From assembly GCF_032854445.1 (NCBI RefSeq), contig NC_088302.1:30413979-30473978 (forward strand): a stretch of 60,000 nt of DNA, read 5' to 3'. The notes under the pieces were generated by a model that was not told the DNA's origin, searched no databases, and saw only the letters and a program-made list of their open reading frames with translations. Position numbers and translations under genes: made by a program. Of this stretch, positions 57,092 to 60,000 are shown in pieces (within the stretch, counting starts at the first letter, position 1; every line of letters starts with the position of its first letter). Source of the DNA: Liolophura sinensis. Its lineage: Eukaryota; Mollusca; Polyplacophora; Chitonida; Chitonidae.

Positions 57092-59028
57092 AAGTGGTCG
57101 TGTGAATTTCATGGAATTGTCCACGCTTGGCAGACTGGAACATTACTGTCCATGCACTTTCCAGTGGACATTTCCCCAGAGCTGTGGCTGGAGTGTAACA
57201 GTAGAGCTGGCTTCTAAATGCTGTGGTGAAGCTCGCTAGTATTGCAATTGCACAAATGCCTGGCATTCGTGATTTGGAGATTTTGTACATACATCCAAAG
57301 ACTGCAACGACAAAGGGCCAGCATTCTCAAGCTACTGGCCTCTGTGTTTATACCCAGAAGATGATGCCATTCTGTTAAGTCGTATTGGATGTTTATCTTT
57401 CTCCTAAGCTTGAGCTTCATTGTTTCATGTGCTATTCCAAAATATATTCGACCAAGAGCTTGTGTTCGGGGAAAAGCCTTTTCACAGTCACCATGTACAG
57501 GATTTAGTAGAATGAAAAATGTGGTTTTCCTAGAAAAAAACGGAGCTATACTTATAAAGGATTTGCATATCTCTGATGACTAGTACTACCAGTGAATGTT
57601 GGCTTTGATAAATTCTTTCATCTGTTCCTGGCCTGTGTAATATAAAAGATGTTTATTTGCGCTGCAACAAAGGCTGACCAAAGGTGTCTCCTTGCTGACC
57701 ACCATCTGACAGTTTTAAATCTGTGTTTACCTATGCAGCCCATCTTATTGTACATACAGTTCATCCTCCCAGCAGTACAATGAAAATGGTGGGAGATCTG
57801 GACTGATTGCTCACTCTTTGATAAGTCTACAACTAGCCTTTGTAATGGATGTGCCTGATGTTGCCGTCTTATCTCTCCTGTATTATTATTATTATTATTA
57901 TTCTTATTACGTACTACATTGCAACTGAGCAACTTCTATTTTCTGGTATATTTACAATGTGCAGTAAAGTTGTGCAAACAGTGATGTGTGAACTACATGT
58001 ACAGTGCATTATATCATAGACTTATTGGTTAGAATTCCGGGATTGTAAAGAAAAAAAAAAAGACATTGATGTGAACAGGGTTGCTTAAAACCTTGGGTAC
58101 TGGACTCTATTTCATTTTCTTTATTTTTTTGTAAGGAGGACTCTTGTTAAGCTTAACTGAAATTAATCTTGCCATATCAAAAGCTACCACTGAGAGTATG
58201 ATATTTTAATATAAAGTTGCAGCATGTAGAAGTAGGATTTTTACTACCTGACTGCGTAGTCTAATGCTGGAGTTAATGTCGCCATCGCTTACCAACAAAA
58301 TACCTGAATGATTTGATACTTGAGAACTGGAATAGATGCGATCACACATTAGATTCCTCTGTGACCTTTGCTACAAGTAGGTCACACATTAGATTCCTCT
58401 GTGACCTTTGCTACAAGTAGGTCACACATTAGATTCCTCTGTGACCTTTGCTACAAGTAGGTCACACATTAGATTCCTCTGTGACCTTTGCTACAAGTAG
58501 GTCACACATTAGATTCCTCTGTGACCTTTGCTACAAGTAGGCATGTTTTCAAATCAAATCAAGAATAACGAAATGGCTGCTTTTGCTGCAAACACTAATA
58601 AGAGAAAAAGCCACAAACACTGGCAGAAGTTTATTGGAAAATATGCTGACAAACATTGACCATCGAGTGTAACATTTTCTGAATTTGTAAATTGATAACC
58701 TGATGTCTGAATCAACCTGGCTTACTGCAAGCATTTCATTTTAATTTGATCTTTTTCTCCAGGCTGGCATTATGATATGACAAGGTTATTACCTTATTAC
58801 ATTTGTAAGGTACGCATTTCAGTCGTATTATTAAAGTTTTGACTCCATAAAACTCGACACGTTATTCACATAAAGGCAATGTGGAAGCAAGATCATTTTA
58901 CTGCTGATGTTGTACAGAACACCCTCATTTTCTTCCAGCTTTGTTCACATAAGAGATAGCATGATAAAATGGACGCTAACAAACTTGTTGAAGCACCGTT
59001 TAAAGGAGTTTGTTTTCCAAAGTAATAA
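57092..59028 (+). other. Probable 3' UTR of the CRACD-like gene and candidate poly(A) signals
   Basis: No convincing coding sequence follows the stop. Candidate poly(A) signals are ATTAAA at 58830-58835 and AATAAA at 59023-59028; I did not see an earlier canonical AATAAA. A (TTA)n run lies at 57883-57902 and a five-copy 40-bp repeat at 58341-58540. The true transcript end is unknown. Confidence 0.4.
58341..58540. repeat. 40-bp tandem repeat, five nearly identical copies
   Basis: Units GTCACACATTAGATTCCTCT plus GTGACCTTTGCTACAAGTAG start at 58341, 58381, 58421, 58461 and 58501. Only the first base of the first copy differs. It lies in the probable 3' UTR. Confidence 0.97.
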
Positions 59029-59655
59029 AAGAAAAAGGAAATGTAAGAAGTATTGTTTTAAGGGGTTGCTATCTCCTGTTTCTCGGAGTGCTATTTGATG
59101 ATAGAGTTGAGCAAAACATTTACCTGATGATGTGAATATTAATGAACAAATACTGAATATGACGACTAGGTCAGATGTGTGATAAGTACGTGAGACCTAT
59201 TTGAACAAAACTTCATGCATCTTTGTAACAAATACTCTAATTCTTTCTAATTTTTGAAATTGGGACACCTGGCCTGCTTTTTTTAGTTAATATCTCCTGG
59301 GTTTTTTTTAGCTAATATCTCTCTTTTTTCTTTTTCTTTTTCACATGGTGAGTACATCTAATGAACATTTTTCATATCTTTACTTTTCCAACAAAACTAG
59401 GGGAGAACTGAAATTCCTTGCTTTAATCATTACTAATATCTGTCCTAAAAAAAATAGAAAATTTAGGTACTTCTTACACAGATTTAATACCATGCAGAAA
59501 GTACCTCTAACGCATACTTTATATACCTCAAAATAGATATTTGATCAGAGCTGTTAATGTAAGGTCATATACTAACCATTTTATTGAAGCAAAAAACAGT
59601 GACAAGGTACTTATCATCAGAAAACACTACACAACATTGTATCTAAATTCGCTTA
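59029..59655. other. Downstream of the CRACD-like gene; nothing recognised
   Basis: AT-rich DNA with pyrimidine runs (59320-59342) and short ORFs only. Confidence 0.5.
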
Positions 59656-59668
59656 CATTTACTTATTA

Positions 59669-59764
59669 ATTTATTTATTTATTTGATTGGTGTTTTACGC
59701 TGTACTCGAGAAATTTTCCCTTATATGACGGCGGCCAGCATTATGGTGGTAGAAAAAACCGGGC
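59669..59764 (-). mobile_element. 5'-truncated SINE (family A), minus orientation
   Basis: TTTGATTGGTGTTTTACGCT, then GACGGCGGCCAGCATTATGG, stopping at AACCGGGC. CATTTACTTATTA (59656-59668) and CATTTACTCATTA (59765-59777) flank it as a target duplication with one mismatch. Confidence 0.85.
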
Positions 59765-59824
59765 CATTTACTCATTAAACCTTGTTGAATATCATTTATT
59801 AAATGCATTTAAATATAGCTTTGT

Positions 59825-59971
59825 CTGGGAAGGTGTGCTCGTAACCTGCGGATGTTCGTGGGTTTCCCCCGGGCTCTGTGTGGTTTCCTCCCACCATAAT
59901 GCTGGTCGCTGTCGTATAAGGGAAACATTCTTGAGTACGGCGTAAAACACCTGTCAAATAATTAAGTAAAT
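59825..59971 (+). mobile_element. Headless SINE copy (family A) with perfect target duplication
   Basis: It begins CTGGGAAGGTGTGCTCGTAA, contains TGGGTTTCCCCCGGGCTCTG and ends in an AATTAAGTAAAT tail. AAATATAGCTTTGT at 59811-59824 and 59972-59985 is a perfect 14-bp duplication. Confidence 0.9.
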
Positions 59972-60000
59972 AAATATAGCTTTGTATTCTAAGGTGGTCG

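Overview
The window is eukaryotic nuclear DNA. It is AT-rich, has long introns and is crowded with short non-autonomous mobile elements and minisatellites. Three features suggest a lophotrochozoan, most likely a mollusc (inference): saturation with the ACATGTA palindrome, a tRNA-derived SINE whose 3' body I associate with mollusc genomes, and a second tRNA-SINE ending in CACTCACTC. I see no bacterial, organellar or viral gene, no CRISPR array, and no autonomous transposon coding region.

I can support one protein-coding gene, on the + strand, with coding exons from 23673 to 57091. Ten exons join with matching phases and consensus splice sites into one 3264-nt reading frame (1087 residues plus stop). 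The N-terminal third carries short motifs matching vertebrate CRACD/CRACDL (KIAA1211 and KIAA1211L, capping-protein-inhibiting regulators of actin dynamics), in the same order: a basic KFK..RKFF segment, DSIF.P, SDDDGLPKSP, EEEDLF and AAKH.ISV.PK. The large exon adds a disordered Ser/Lys/Glu/Pro region with W-x-basic motifs. The product is therefore probably a cytoplasmic actin regulator. Two further in-phase cassette exons, at 46224-46259 and 47778-47858, are possible.

Layout: 1-23542 has no supportable gene and is intergenic DNA or 5' intron sequence. It holds minisatellites (26, 70 and 40 bp at 2.4-3.7 kb; 64 bp at 6 kb; about 185 bp at 12.2 kb; 68 bp at 15.8-16.5 kb; 54 bp at 22.5-23.3 kb), SINEs, MITEs and a foldback element at 18.4 kb. 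The gene's start codon is about 390 bp past the 54-bp array. 23.7-54.1 kb is introns separated by nine small exons, with a nested SINE at 24 kb, an 18-bp satellite against the exon at 31805, an eight-copy 103-bp array at 39.5 kb whose units carry paired splice-like sites, and a 26-bp array at 41.9 kb. 54136-57091 holds the main exon and the last exon. 57092 onward is 3' UTR or downstream sequence with five almost identical 40-bp repeats, then two SINE fragments in opposite orientation at the right edge.

Two SINE families and two MITE subfamilies sharing one terminal inverted repeat account for much of the dispersed repeat content. Several insertions keep readable target-site duplications, so their boundaries are given exactly. 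All identifications were made by eye, without database searches.
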